The position numbers and the translations under genes were made by a program. The notes under the pieces were generated by a model. It was not told the origin of the DNA and made no database searches. It saw only the letters and a list, made by a program, of their open reading frames with translations. DNA of 64,000 nt from Clostridiales bacterium (GTDB taxonomy: Bacteria; Bacillota; Clostridia; Oscillospirales; Butyricicoccaceae), in contig SFJM01000014.1 in the NCBI GenBank assembly GCA_004555915.1, forward strand, positions 18,594 through 82,593. The letters are read 5' to 3'. Of the stretch, positions 33,202-41,642 are shown in pieces (position 1 is the first letter of the stretch; every line of letters starts with the position of its first letter).

Positions 33202-33275
33202 ACTTTTCCTCTCCTTGACTTTGCCCCTGTCTGCTGAAAGGGAACGAATTTTTATTACGCACAGATAACAACGTG

Positions 33276-33896
33276 TTAGTCTCTGTGATCGTCCGGGAAT
33301 AGAGCCGCGGCTTTCCGCCGAATCCGCTGAATCGCGTTATCCACCGATTTCACGGGTTTGCCGACTTCGGCTGCCATCTCCTCATAGGAGCAGCCGTCCA
33401 AATACAATGCCAGTACCCTGGATTCAAACGCTGACAGCGAAGCCTGCAGCCTCTGCTGTCTTTCACGGTACTCCTCCATATCAATCACGACATTGACCGG
33501 ATCGGAAACAGCGTGCACCGCTTTGGAATTCTCGTCAAAAAGAGGGGTTTTTGCAATGTTCTCCGAATGGTTCAGCGGCTCATGCTTGACGGCAGAGGCT
33601 GCACTGACCGCACTGTAAACACGCCTTGTGATGCACATACGCGCAAATGCCTCAAACGGAACATTCCGCTCCGGCTCATAGGCACGCACCGCCTTCAGCA
33701 GTCCCAGCATGCCCTCCTGAATCAGATCCTCGCAATCGCCTCCGGCGAGGAAATAGGGCCGGCTGCATGCCTTCACCACACTGAAATACCGGACAGCCAA
33801 ACCTTCTTCTGCTGCCCGATTGCCCTGCTGTGCCATGGCACAAAGCTGTTCATCAGAACAATCTTCAAAATTCGGATTATCATTGTCATACATCAT
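33276..33896 (-). CDS. sigH: RNA polymerase sigma factor, SigH-like
   Basis: A 206-aa sigma-70 family factor of the SigH (Spo0H) group. Region 2 is visible in DCEDLIQEGMLGLLKAVRAYEPERNVPFEAFARMCITRRVYSAV. Region 4 has a helix-turn-helix, SYEEMAAEVGKPVKSVDNAIQRIRRKA. SigH drives early stationary-phase and sporulation genes in Bacillus and many Clostridia. The start codon pair ATGATG at 33896 and 33893 has no ribosome binding site. The -10 box ends only 10 bases upstream, so the message is probably leaderless. Confidence 0.88.
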   Translation of the reverse strand: MMYDNDNPNFEDCSDEQLCAMAQQGNRAAEEGLAVRYFSVVKACSRPYFLAGGDCEDLIQEGMLGLLKAVRAYEPERNVPFEAFARMCITRRVYSAVSAASAVKHEPLNHSENIAKTPLFDENSKAVHAVSDPVNVVIDMEEYRERQQRLQASLSAFESRVLALYLDGCSYEEMAAEVGKPVKSVDNAIQRIRRKAAALFPDDHRD

Positions 33897-33906
33897 ATCG
33901 TTACTT

Positions 33907-33935
33907 ATTATATCCTATTGTTTAAAACTTGTCAA
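33907..33935 (-). promoter_or_regulatory. perfect consensus promoter of the sigH-like gene, leaderless
   Basis: TTGACA (33935-33930), exactly 17 bases, TATAAT (33912-33907). Ten bases separate the -10 box from the ATG, so the transcription start falls within about 0-4 bases of the start codon. Confidence 0.85.
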
Positions 33936-34054
33936 TGTATTTTGTCTACTTTATCAGGTATTTTCATCATTTTCCACCCTCTTTTTGTATATTTTTCCGA
34001 CAACATCCACGCATTTCCCTGTTTTTTTCCAAACATGCCGGATGGCGCAACGAT

Positions 34055-34102
34055 AAAAGGGGGCTGACTCCCTGCAGCACCGCAGGCAAACCAGACCCCC
34101 TT
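34055..34102 (-). terminator. terminator of glmM
   Basis: AAGGGGG and CCCCCTT arms with an inner CCTGC/GCAGG stem, followed by TTTTA on the minus strand. Confidence 0.7.
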
Positions 34103-34113
34103 GTGGTTTTCGG

Positions 34114-35457
34114 TTAGATAATGGATTCGATGACCTGTGCAACCGCCTCTGCTGCTGCATAAACATGATCCTTGTTTACGCCCTCAACCATGACACGAAC
34201 CAGCGGCTCCGTGCCGGACGGACGAACAAGAATACGGCCCTCGCCCAGGGTTTTCTCTTCCTTTGCGATGGCATCCTGTACCTCCTGACGGTCTGCCAGG
34301 GAATACTTCAGCGCAGTGGGAACCGTGACATTAATCATCACCTGCGGCCACGGAATGACCTCTGCCGCAATCTCCGATGCACGCTTGCCGCTGTCCTTCA
34401 GCATCTTCAGGAACTGTACCGCAGTCAGCTCACCGTCACCGGTGGTTGCATACTCGAGGAAAATAACATGTCCGGACTGCTCACCGCCGAGGATATAGCC
34501 GTTTTCCAGCATTTTTTCCAGTACATAGCGGTCACCCACATTGGCACAGACAATCTCCATGCCCTTCTCCCGTGCATAGGCATGCAGGCCCATATTGGAC
34601 AGGATGGTGGCAACAAAGGCATTGCCGCGCAGCTTGTTCTGCTTCTTCAGCTCAGCGGCACAGACTGCCATGATGCGGTCACCGTCCAGTACCTCGCCCT
34701 TGTCATCCACAATCAGGCAGCGGTCGGCGTCGCCGTCAAATGCAACGCCTACATCAAAGCCGCCTTCCCTGACCAGCTTCTGCAGCGCTTCCAGATGGGT
34801 GGAGCCGCAATGGGCATTGATATTGCAGCCGTCCGGCTCATAATACCGGATGGTGGCATCCATATTCAGCTTGCGGAACAGGGTGGATGCCGTCGCGGAG
34901 GATGCACCGTTTGCACAGTCCACCGCAACACGCAGGCCGGACAGGTCGCCCGGAATGGTTTCTGCCAGATAATCGGTATATTCCTCCACCGGATCCATCT
35001 CCAGCGGCAGGACACGGCCAATCTTGTCATGGGTTGCACGGGGCAGGTCATCTACATGGTCAATGTATTCCTCAATCCGTGCTTCCAGTTCATCCGAAAG
35101 CTTATAACCGCTGCCTGCGAAAATCTTGATACCATTGTGCTCATAGGGATTATGTGATGCGGAAATCACAATACCTGCATCCGCCATGTGCTTAATGGTC
35201 AGATGTGCAACAGCAGGAGTCGGAATCACACCCAGCGATTCCACATCCGCACCGGAGGAGCAGATACCTGCGGTCAGTGCCGCCTCCAGCATATCCGAAG
35301 ATATGCGGGTATCCTTACCAATCAGAATCTTGGCGCGATGATTTGACTGCTGTGACAATGCATATGCAACGGCACGGCCTACCTTAAATGCCAGATGACC
35401 ATCCAGCTCTACATTGACAACGCCACGTATACCATCTGTTCCAAAATACTTGCCCAT
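34114..35457 (-). CDS. glmM: phosphoglucosamine mutase
   Basis: A 447-aa alpha-D-phosphohexomutase converting glucosamine-6-P to glucosamine-1-P for peptidoglycan and UDP-GlcNAc synthesis. It starts KYFGTDGIRGVVN. The phosphoserine loop is VISASHNPYEHNGIKIF, the metal-binding loop VAFDGDADRCL, the sugar-binding loop GGEQSGHV and the phosphate-binding end VRPSGTEPLVRVMVEG. All are intact and length matches GlmM. It is 72 bases downstream of ruvB, with an AAAAGGAG site. Confidence 0.98.
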   Translation of the reverse strand: MGKYFGTDGIRGVVNVELDGHLAFKVGRAVAYALSQQSNHRAKILIGKDTRISSDMLEAALTAGICSSGADVESLGVIPTPAVAHLTIKHMADAGIVISASHNPYEHNGIKIFAGSGYKLSDELEARIEEYIDHVDDLPRATHDKIGRVLPLEMDPVEEYTDYLAETIPGDLSGLRVAVDCANGASSATASTLFRKLNMDATIRYYEPDGCNINAHCGSTHLEALQKLVREGGFDVGVAFDGDADRCLIVDDKGEVLDGDRIMAVCAAELKKQNKLRGNAFVATILSNMGLHAYAREKGMEIVCANVGDRYVLEKMLENGYILGGEQSGHVIFLEYATTGDGELTAVQFLKMLKDSGKRASEIAAEVIPWPQVMINVTVPTALKYSLADRQEVQDAIAKEEKTLGEGRILVRPSGTEPLVRVMVEGVNKDHVYAAAEAVAQVIESII

Positions 35458-35529
35458 ATCATTATTCTCCTTTTATCAGATAAAATACTGTGCACCCAAT
35501 CCATCTGTGCACATCATGGTATGATTTCT

Positions 35530-36588
35530 CTATTCTATGCCGTCAAACCGGAACTGCTCCGGTATCTGCGGCTCATTGGGACGGATGTCCAGGTGCTCAT
35601 AGGCCAGCGCGGTGACACAGCGTCCGCGTGGGGTACGGTTGAGGAATCCAATCTGCATCAGATACGGCTCATAGACATCCTCCAGCGTCACCGCTTCCTC
35701 ACCGATGGTGGCAGCAAGGGTATCCAAACCTACCGGACCGCCACCAAAGGTGGTCATGATGCTGCGCAACATCCGGCGGTCAATGGCATCCAGTCCCAGC
35801 TCATCCACTTCCAGCGCCCGCAGTGCCGTATCCGCAGCCTGCTGCGTGATGACACCGTTAAACCGGACTTCGGCAAAATCCCGTACCCGGCGCAGCATCC
35901 GGTTTGCAATACGGGGCGTACCCCGGGAACGGCGTGCGATTTCATAGGTTCCTGCCGGTTCCGCTTCCACCTGCAGGATTTCCGCCGACCGTGCCACAAT
36001 CTGCTGCAGCTCTTCCGGCGAATACAGCTCCAGCCGGAGCATGACACCAAAACGGTCACGCAGCGGGGAGGTCATCTGTCCGGCGCGGGTTGTGGCGCCG
36101 ATCAGGGTAAATTTCGGCAGATCCAGACGGATGGAACGGGCGGACGGGCCTTTGCCGATGATGATATCAAGGGCATAATCCTCCATCGCCGGATACAGGA
36201 TTTCCTCCACGCTCCGGTCCAGCCGGTGAATTTCGTCGATAAATAAGATATCATTTTCACTCAGATTCGTCAACAGTGCCGCCAGATCCCCTGCTTTTTC
36301 AATCGCCGGGCCGCTGGTGACACGGATATTGACCCCCATCTCATTGGCAATGATACCTGCCAGCGTGGTTTTACCCAGTCCCGGAGGGCCATATAACAGC
36401 ACATGATCCAGCGGTTCTCCGCGCCGTCTGGCGGCCTCAATAAAGACGGAAAGGTTTTCCTTTGCCTTTGCCTGTCCGATATATTCCGCCATGGTTTTCG
36501 GGCGCAGGGAGGGTTCTCCGCTGTCCTCCGCGGTCTGTGAGGTCGTCACAACACGCTCGGAAAAATCATCATCAAATTCGATACTCAT
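35530..36588 (-). CDS. ruvB: Holliday junction branch migration ATPase RuvB
   Basis: A 352-aa AAA+ helicase motor. It has LRPKTMAEYIGQAKAKENL, Walker A GPPGLGKTT, Walker B ILFIDEIHRL, sensor 1 TLIGATTRAG, the arginine finger PLRDRFG, and the C-terminal winged helix (GLDAIDRRML, GRCVTALAYEHL). It forms hexamers driven against RuvA. It lies 17 bases after ruvA. Confidence 0.98.
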   Translation of the reverse strand: MSIEFDDDFSERVVTTSQTAEDSGEPSLRPKTMAEYIGQAKAKENLSVFIEAARRRGEPLDHVLLYGPPGLGKTTLAGIIANEMGVNIRVTSGPAIEKAGDLAALLTNLSENDILFIDEIHRLDRSVEEILYPAMEDYALDIIIGKGPSARSIRLDLPKFTLIGATTRAGQMTSPLRDRFGVMLRLELYSPEELQQIVARSAEILQVEAEPAGTYEIARRSRGTPRIANRMLRRVRDFAEVRFNGVITQQAADTALRALEVDELGLDAIDRRMLRSIMTTFGGGPVGLDTLAATIGEEAVTLEDVYEPYLMQIGFLNRTPRGRCVTALAYEHLDIRPNEPQIPEQFRFDGIE

Positions 36589-36605
36589 AACTCTTTATTC
36601 CTCTG

Positions 36606-37220
36606 TTACTGTGCTGCCAGCTTCTTCAGGCAGGCACGGATCAGCTCCTCTGCCGTCAGGCTGGAATCGGTTTTCAGCCCTTCCATGGCCTGCATGGCCT
36701 CCGCCTGGGAATAGCCCAGCACCATCAGGGCAGACACCGCTTCGCTGACTGCGTTTACTGCTCCGGACTGTGCCGGTACCTGCATCACCAGTCCGCCGCC
36801 GGTCTGTATGGTCTGCTGTTCCTTTGCCAGCTTGTCCTTCAGCTCCAGACAGATACGCTGGGCAATTTTTTTGCCGATGCCGGGCGCCTGTGTCAGGAAC
36901 TTTGCATCCTCTGTAATGATGCACAGTGCCAGCTGGCTGGGCGGTGCAATGCTGAGAATCGCCAGCGCAGCCTTCGGGCCCACGCCGGACACGCCCAGCA
37001 GCAGCCGGAACAGATTCAGCTCCTCCTGCTCCGCAAAGCCATAAAGGTCACAGGCATTTTCCCGAATGCTCAAATATGTGTACAGCCGTGTTTTTTTGCC
37101 CGACTGGATGGAGGCACAGGTATTCTGCGAGGTGTGGCATGCATAACCCACACCGCCGCAGTCAATGACTGCCAGCTCCTTTTCAATCAGTGCGACTGTT
37201 CCTTCCAGATAATAAAACAA
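36606..37220 (-). CDS. ruvA: Holliday junction DNA-binding protein RuvA
   Basis: A 204-aa protein with the usual start FYYLEGTVALIEKELAVIDCGGVGYACH, the two helix-hairpin-helix segments (LFRLLLGVSGVGPKAALAIL and LTQAPGIGKKIAQRICLELKD) and a C-terminal RuvB-binding domain (SALMVLGYSQAEAMQAM). I set the start at a TTG (37220) because the family begins at this residue and AAGGAA is 8 bases upstream; the frame runs on to 37253 without support. Confidence 0.96.
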   Translation of the reverse strand: MFYYLEGTVALIEKELAVIDCGGVGYACHTSQNTCASIQSGKKTRLYTYLSIRENACDLYGFAEQEELNLFRLLLGVSGVGPKAALAILSIAPPSQLALCIITEDAKFLTQAPGIGKKIAQRICLELKDKLAKEQQTIQTGGGLVMQVPAQSGAVNAVSEAVSALMVLGYSQAEAMQAMEGLKTDSSLTAEELIRACLKKLAAQ

Positions 37221-37305
37221 ACCATGCTTCCTTTCCGCATGAACGCTTTTCATAAAGTAACCGCCTGAATAAGATCGTCAAACGGTCGGACGTTTCGGAT
37301 ACGCC

Positions 37306-37827
37306 CTAATTTCCCGCATGAATATCAAACTGCTGCAGCCGTTGTTTCACCAGCTGGGAGCCTGCCGCATGTCCATGGCAGATTGCCAGCGCAAGGGCAT
37401 CCGCCGCGTCATCCGGCCGCGGCATCCGGTTCAGCTTCAGCATCATCCGGGTCATTTCCATCACCTGCTTTTTTTCCGCCTTACCATAGCCCACAACCGA
37501 CTGCTTGACCTGTGACGGCGTGTATTCTGCGGGTGTGATCCCCCGCTGCGCACAGGCCAGCAGGATCACGCCTCGGGCATGTCCCACCTGGATACCGGTT
37601 GTAATGTTGGTGTTGAAAAACAGCTCCTCCACTGCAACCGCATCCGGCCGGAAGGTATCCAGCAGGGTCAGCATATCATCGTAAATCTCCTTGAGACGCA
37701 GATGCAGTGCCACACCCGCAGGTGTGGTGATGGCACCATGCCGGATATGGGTGAACTGATTTCGTTCATACTGTACCACACCATATCCTACCGTTGCATA
37801 TCCCGGATCAATGCCAAGAATAATCAT
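37306..37827 (-). CDS. ruvC: Holliday junction resolvase RuvC
   Basis: A 173-aa endonuclease. Catalytic acidic residues are in MIILGIDPGYATVGYGVV (Asp7), VAVEELFFNTN (Glu) and RPDDAADALALAICH (two Asp). It cleaves four-way junctions that RuvAB migrates. Start 37827 has GGAGGAGG 6 bases upstream. Order ruvC-ruvA-ruvB is the usual one. Confidence 0.97.
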   Translation of the reverse strand: MIILGIDPGYATVGYGVVQYERNQFTHIRHGAITTPAGVALHLRLKEIYDDMLTLLDTFRPDAVAVEELFFNTNITTGIQVGHARGVILLACAQRGITPAEYTPSQVKQSVVGYGKAEKKQVMEMTRMMLKLNRMPRPDDAADALALAICHGHAAGSQLVKQRLQQFDIHAGN

Positions 37828-37910
37828 GCAAGCCTCCTCCGCAATATACACCTTTAGTGTACCACATTGGCGGTAATATCACAAGAAAATCCCTTCGCTT
37901 TTGTGCAAAA

Positions 37911-39167
37911 TCATACACCATAGCCTGCCTGCCGGATTCTTTCCGCAGCCAGAAGGATTCCTGCCTTTCCGGATGGATAAGTCAGACCGCCCTGCATATA
38001 GCAGACATATGGCTCACGCATGGGCGCATCGGCGGACAGCTCGATGGATGCACCCTGTACAAAGGCACCGGCTGCCATGATTACCTCATCCTCATAGCCC
38101 GGCATTGCCCAGGGTACCGGCGTGACAAAGGAATCCACCGGCGCACCGGACTGAATGCCCTCACAGAACCGGCACAGCGGCTCCGGCGCACCAAAGGCAA
38201 TGGTCTGGATGATATCATGACGGGTTTCCTCCGGCAGCGGATGCACCTCAAAGCCCATCATCTGCATGACTTTCGCACCAAAAATGGCGGTTTTCAGTGC
38301 CTGTGCTGTGGTATGCGGTGCCAAAAACAGACCCTGATACAGCAGACGATTCTGACCCATCGTACAGCCACATTCGCCGCCGATTCCCGGTGCTGTCAGA
38401 CGATAAGACGCATTTTCTACCAGATCTTTCCGGCCCGCGATATAGCCGCCGGTGGGAGCCAATCCGCCGCCTGGATTTTTAATCAGGGAACCGGCAATGA
38501 TATCCGCACCAACCTGGGTAGGCTCCAGTTCCTCTACAAATTCGCCATAGCAGTTGTCCACCATGATCACCGCGTCCGGATTTGCCTCATGTACTGCGGT
38601 GCAGACCTCACCGATCTGCTCACAGGACAGGGATTCCCGCACGGCATAACCCTTACTGCGCTGGATGAATACCAGCCTGACATCCGGCTTTTTGGCAGCC
38701 TCCACAATGGCGGGAATATCCGGCAGGCCATTCTTCATCTCTACCTGACGATAACCGATACCATACTGCTTCATACTTCCTGCCATATCACCGGTAATGG
38801 TGTTCATCAGCGTGTCATAAGCTGGTCCGGTTGCAGATAGTACCACATCACCGGTCTTTACTGCGGAAAACATGGCGCAGCACAGGGCATGGGTGCCATT
38901 GACAAAGCCGATGCGTACCAGCGCGGCTTCCGTGCCGAAAATGTCCGCATAAATCTGATCCAGCGTATCCCGTCCCTTGTCATCATAGCCATAGCCGGTG
39001 GTTCCGGCAAACATGGCCTCGGCAACATGGTTTTTGGCAAAGGCTGCCAGAACCTTTTCGGTATTGTGCTCACTGATTGCGTCAATCCGGTCAAAGAACG
39101 GACGAACAGCCTGCTCAGCTTCCCTGCCGAGCTGTCGAATGTCTGGTGAAATATCCAAGTATGTCAT
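37911..39167 (-). CDS. methionine gamma-lyase family PLP protein (YnbB-like)
   Basis: A 418-aa PLP enzyme of the aluminium-resistance/YnbB group related to methionine gamma-lyase. It has MFAGTTGYGYDDKGRDTLDQIYADIFGTEAALVR, FVNGTHAL, the aspartate in VIMVDNCYGEF, and the PLP lysine in ADIIAGSLIKNPGGGLAPTGGYI. The reaction in this subgroup is not established. Its ATG overlaps the GNAT stop codon by 4 bases, and ruvC follows 84 bases later. Confidence 0.9.
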   Translation of the reverse strand: MTYLDISPDIRQLGREAEQAVRPFFDRIDAISEHNTEKVLAAFAKNHVAEAMFAGTTGYGYDDKGRDTLDQIYADIFGTEAALVRIGFVNGTHALCCAMFSAVKTGDVVLSATGPAYDTLMNTITGDMAGSMKQYGIGYRQVEMKNGLPDIPAIVEAAKKPDVRLVFIQRSKGYAVRESLSCEQIGEVCTAVHEANPDAVIMVDNCYGEFVEELEPTQVGADIIAGSLIKNPGGGLAPTGGYIAGRKDLVENASYRLTAPGIGGECGCTMGQNRLLYQGLFLAPHTTAQALKTAIFGAKVMQMMGFEVHPLPEETRHDIIQTIAFGAPEPLCRFCEGIQSGAPVDSFVTPVPWAMPGYEDEVIMAAGAFVQGASIELSADAPMREPYVCYMQGGLTYPSGKAGILLAAERIRQAGYGV

Positions 39168-39586
39168 AATTTCTTCTCCATCATCTGATGTGGGCAGCCT
39201 TCCTCATCATAAATGTCTCCAAAAGGCTGAAACCCGTTTTTTTCATAAAATGGTACGGCACGGCATTGTGCGCCGAGCACTGCTTTTTTTGCCCCGAGCT
39301 GTACTGCCTTTTCACAGCACGCCTGTAACAGGACTGAGCCGCTGCCGCCGCCCCGTGCCGGTTTTAATACGGCAACCCGGCCGATGTGCATGCAGTCGGT
39401 GTCTTTCTCTGAAAACAGCCGTGCTGTACCCAGCGCCTCGCCGTCCCGGCACAGCAGCACATGCCAGCTGCAGGCATCCAGCTCGTCAAACTCATCGCAA
39501 AAGCCCTGCTCCTGCATAAAAACAGTCTCCCGAATCCGGCGTGCCTCCTCCGGCAGACACCCGAAATCGCTCCATATCCAATCCAT
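39164..39586 (-). CDS. GNAT family N-acetyltransferase
   Basis: A 140-aa acetyltransferase. The acetyl-CoA-binding core is IGRVAVLKPARGGGSGSVLLQAC, slightly altered from the usual RxxGxG to RGGGSG, and the C-terminal motif is VLGAQCRAVPFYEKNGFQPFG. Its VFMQEQGFCDEFDELDA start is typical of the ElaA/YjcF subgroup. The acceptor is unknown. Translationally coupled to the PLP gene. Confidence 0.9.
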   Translation of the reverse strand: MDWIWSDFGCLPEEARRIRETVFMQEQGFCDEFDELDACSWHVLLCRDGEALGTARLFSEKDTDCMHIGRVAVLKPARGGGSGSVLLQACCEKAVQLGAKKAVLGAQCRAVPFYEKNGFQPFGDIYDEEGCPHQMMEKKL

Positions 39587-39606
39587 GTTGTTTTCCTCAT
39601 TTCATC

Positions 39607-39642
39607 AAAAAGGACGGTGCATTACTGCAATCCGTCCTTTTT
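39607..39642. terminator. terminator of the wecB operon
   Basis: AAAAAGGACGG pairs with CCGTCCTTTTT, a perfect stem with flanking A- and T-runs, so it can act in both directions. It lies 42 bases after the stop codon of the anchored secreted protein gene. Confidence 0.88.
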
Positions 39643-39683
39643 CTGTTATCCTGATGTGGCATGCTTGCGCCCGGCGAGGGCTG

Positions 39684-40463
39684 TCATGCCGCTGTGTCAT
39701 CCGCCAGCAGCGAAGTGCCATCCGGCATCAGGAAAAATCCTTCTGAAGGCTCCTCCTGCCGGATGTTGTCAATCACCACGCTGCGCACCAGCTCACTGCC
39801 CCGGTTGTAATCTGCCTGAACCAGCAAACCGCTGACAGCGGATACCCAATAGGTCAGGCTGTAGCCGGTCTGGCTGTCATTCACCGTGACATAAATGCAG
39901 GCTTCCCCGTTCACCGTGCGTTCACCGGCGGCAAGGATGCTTTCCTTTTCCTCCTGCACAACGGTTTCGTAGGTGGGAATCATGCTCATGTCATCCGCAG
40001 ATACCACACCGGCCGCACCGGCATACTGTACCGTGCCGCCATTGCGCCATGCGTAATAGGTTCCGTTTTTGATGGCCTGATAGCGTTCCACATTGCCTTC
40101 CGTATCAAAATAACCGGTCAGGCAGACACCATCCCGCACATACTGCATGGCATAAATCGTTTCCCAGCTGCCGCTCCAGTACAGGGTATTGGTGACCGAT
40201 GCGGTATACGCCTTCGGACGGCTCATGCTGGCAATGACCTGCTGTACATTGTCTGTCGTGATACTGGCATTGGTAAGCTGGTATCTGTCCTGTTCCATCT
40301 GTTCTGTCGGAGCCGCGCTGCCAGTAGGCAGCGCAATGCCTGAATCGTTTCCGCCCAGGCAGAGTACCGTGACCACAGTCAGCAGCACCGCACAGGCAAA
40401 CACAAGCAGCGCGGTATGCCGCGGCTTTTTTTCACGCGGGGCAATCTCCGTTTTTTCTTCCAT
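39684..40463 (-). CDS. membrane-anchored extracytoplasmic protein, unknown function
   Basis: A 259-aa protein with a short cytoplasmic N-terminus (MEEKTEIAPREKKPRH), one membrane helix (about 18-37) and a Ser/Thr/Pro-poor linker. The extracellular domain of about 200 residues is beta-rich with repeating YW/YAW segments (TLYWSGSWETIYAMQYVRDG and YYAWRNGG). It has the overall feel of the LolA/outer-membrane lipoprotein-sorting-like fold seen in Gram-positive surface proteins, but I cannot confirm that. It is 13 bases downstream of wecB, so it may act on the cell envelope. AAAGGGG site. Confidence 0.65.
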   Translation of the reverse strand: MEEKTEIAPREKKPRHTALLVFACAVLLTVVTVLCLGGNDSGIALPTGSAAPTEQMEQDRYQLTNASITTDNVQQVIASMSRPKAYTASVTNTLYWSGSWETIYAMQYVRDGVCLTGYFDTEGNVERYQAIKNGTYYAWRNGGTVQYAGAAGVVSADDMSMIPTYETVVQEEKESILAAGERTVNGEACIYVTVNDSQTGYSLTYWVSAVSGLLVQADYNRGSELVRSVVIDNIRQEEPSEGFFLMPDGTSLLADDTAA

Positions 40464-40476
40464 GCAAAAGCCCCTT

Positions 40477-41625
40477 TTACGGACAGAATTCATCCGGTTT
40501 GTCGGAAACCTGCCCGAAATACCAGCGGATCATCTGTACAATCCGGCGGGAGGTCTGTCCATCGCCATACGGATTGACTGCATGTGCCATTTTGTTATAT
40601 TCCTCCGGTTCATCCAGCAGGGTGCATGCCATGGAGTAAATGGTTTCCTCCTCCACGCCCGCAAGACGCACGGTACCGGCTTCAATTGCCTCCGGACGTT
40701 CGGTCTCACGGCGCAGCACCAGTACCGGCTTGCCCAGGCTGGGAGCCTCCTCCTGCAGTCCGCCGGAATCCGTCATGACCATGAAGCTGCGTCCCATCAG
40801 GTTGTGCATTTCATCTACAGCCAGCGGCTCAATCAGATGAATCCGTTCATGGCCGGACAGGTATTTTGCCGCGGTTTCCCGCACGTACGGGCTCAGATGC
40901 ACCGGATATACAATGTCAATATCTGCATAGGCATCCGCCAGGCGGCGCAGGGCACGCATGATATTTTCCATGGGCTCGCCATAATTTTCACGGCGGTGGG
41001 CTGTTACCAGAATCACACGCCGTCCGGTATAATCCAGCTCGTTAAGGGTTTTGTCCCGGAACCGGAACTCCGGCTGAACCGTAGAATGAATGGCATCCAC
41101 AACGGTATTGCCGCATACAATCACGCCATCTGTAATGCCCTCTGCTGCCAGATTGCGCCGGTTTCGTTCTGTGGGTGCAAAATGCAGCTCGGCTATCTGA
41201 CCGGTCAGCTTGCGGTTCATTTCCTCCGGGAACGGGGAATATTTGTCAAAGGTACGCAGACCGGCTTCCACATGACCCACCGGAATCTTGTGATAGAATG
41301 CTGCCAGCGCACCGGCAAAGGTGGTGGAGGTATCGCCATGCACCAGAACCATGTCCGGCTTTGCCTGCTCCAGCACCTCATCCAGTCCGGTCAGGGACTT
41401 GGTGGTGATGGTTGCCAGCGTCTGCCGCGGCTGCATGATATCCAGATCATAATCTGCTGTCAGGTTAAAAATATCCATCACCTGATCCAGCATCTGCCGA
41501 TGCTGTGCTGTGACGCAGACAATGGACTCCACGCCCTCTGTCCGCTCCAGCTCATGTACCAGCGGCGCCATTTTTATCGCCTCCGGCCGTGTGCCGAAGA
41601 CTGTCATTACTTTGATTGTTTTCAT
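40477..41625 (-). CDS. wecB: UDP-N-acetylglucosamine 2-epimerase (non-hydrolysing)
   Basis: A 382-aa enzyme producing UDP-ManNAc for teichoic-acid linkage units or capsule. It has KVMTVFGTRPEAIKMAPLV, VLVHGDTSTTFAGALAAFY, VGHVEAGLRT, VTAHRRENYGEP and the conserved MTDSGGLQEEAPSLGKPVLVLR. Start 41625 has GGAGG 8 bases upstream. It follows the broken wecA/tagO-like gene by 17 bases and presumably acted in the same pathway. Confidence 0.97.
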   Translation of the reverse strand: MKTIKVMTVFGTRPEAIKMAPLVHELERTEGVESIVCVTAQHRQMLDQVMDIFNLTADYDLDIMQPRQTLATITTKSLTGLDEVLEQAKPDMVLVHGDTSTTFAGALAAFYHKIPVGHVEAGLRTFDKYSPFPEEMNRKLTGQIAELHFAPTERNRRNLAAEGITDGVIVCGNTVVDAIHSTVQPEFRFRDKTLNELDYTGRRVILVTAHRRENYGEPMENIMRALRRLADAYADIDIVYPVHLSPYVRETAAKYLSGHERIHLIEPLAVDEMHNLMGRSFMVMTDSGGLQEEAPSLGKPVLVLRRETERPEAIEAGTVRLAGVEEETIYSMACTLLDEPEEYNKMAHAVNPYGDGQTSRRIVQMIRWYFGQVSDKPDEFCP

Positions 41626-41642
41626 TCTCAAATCCTCCGCCA

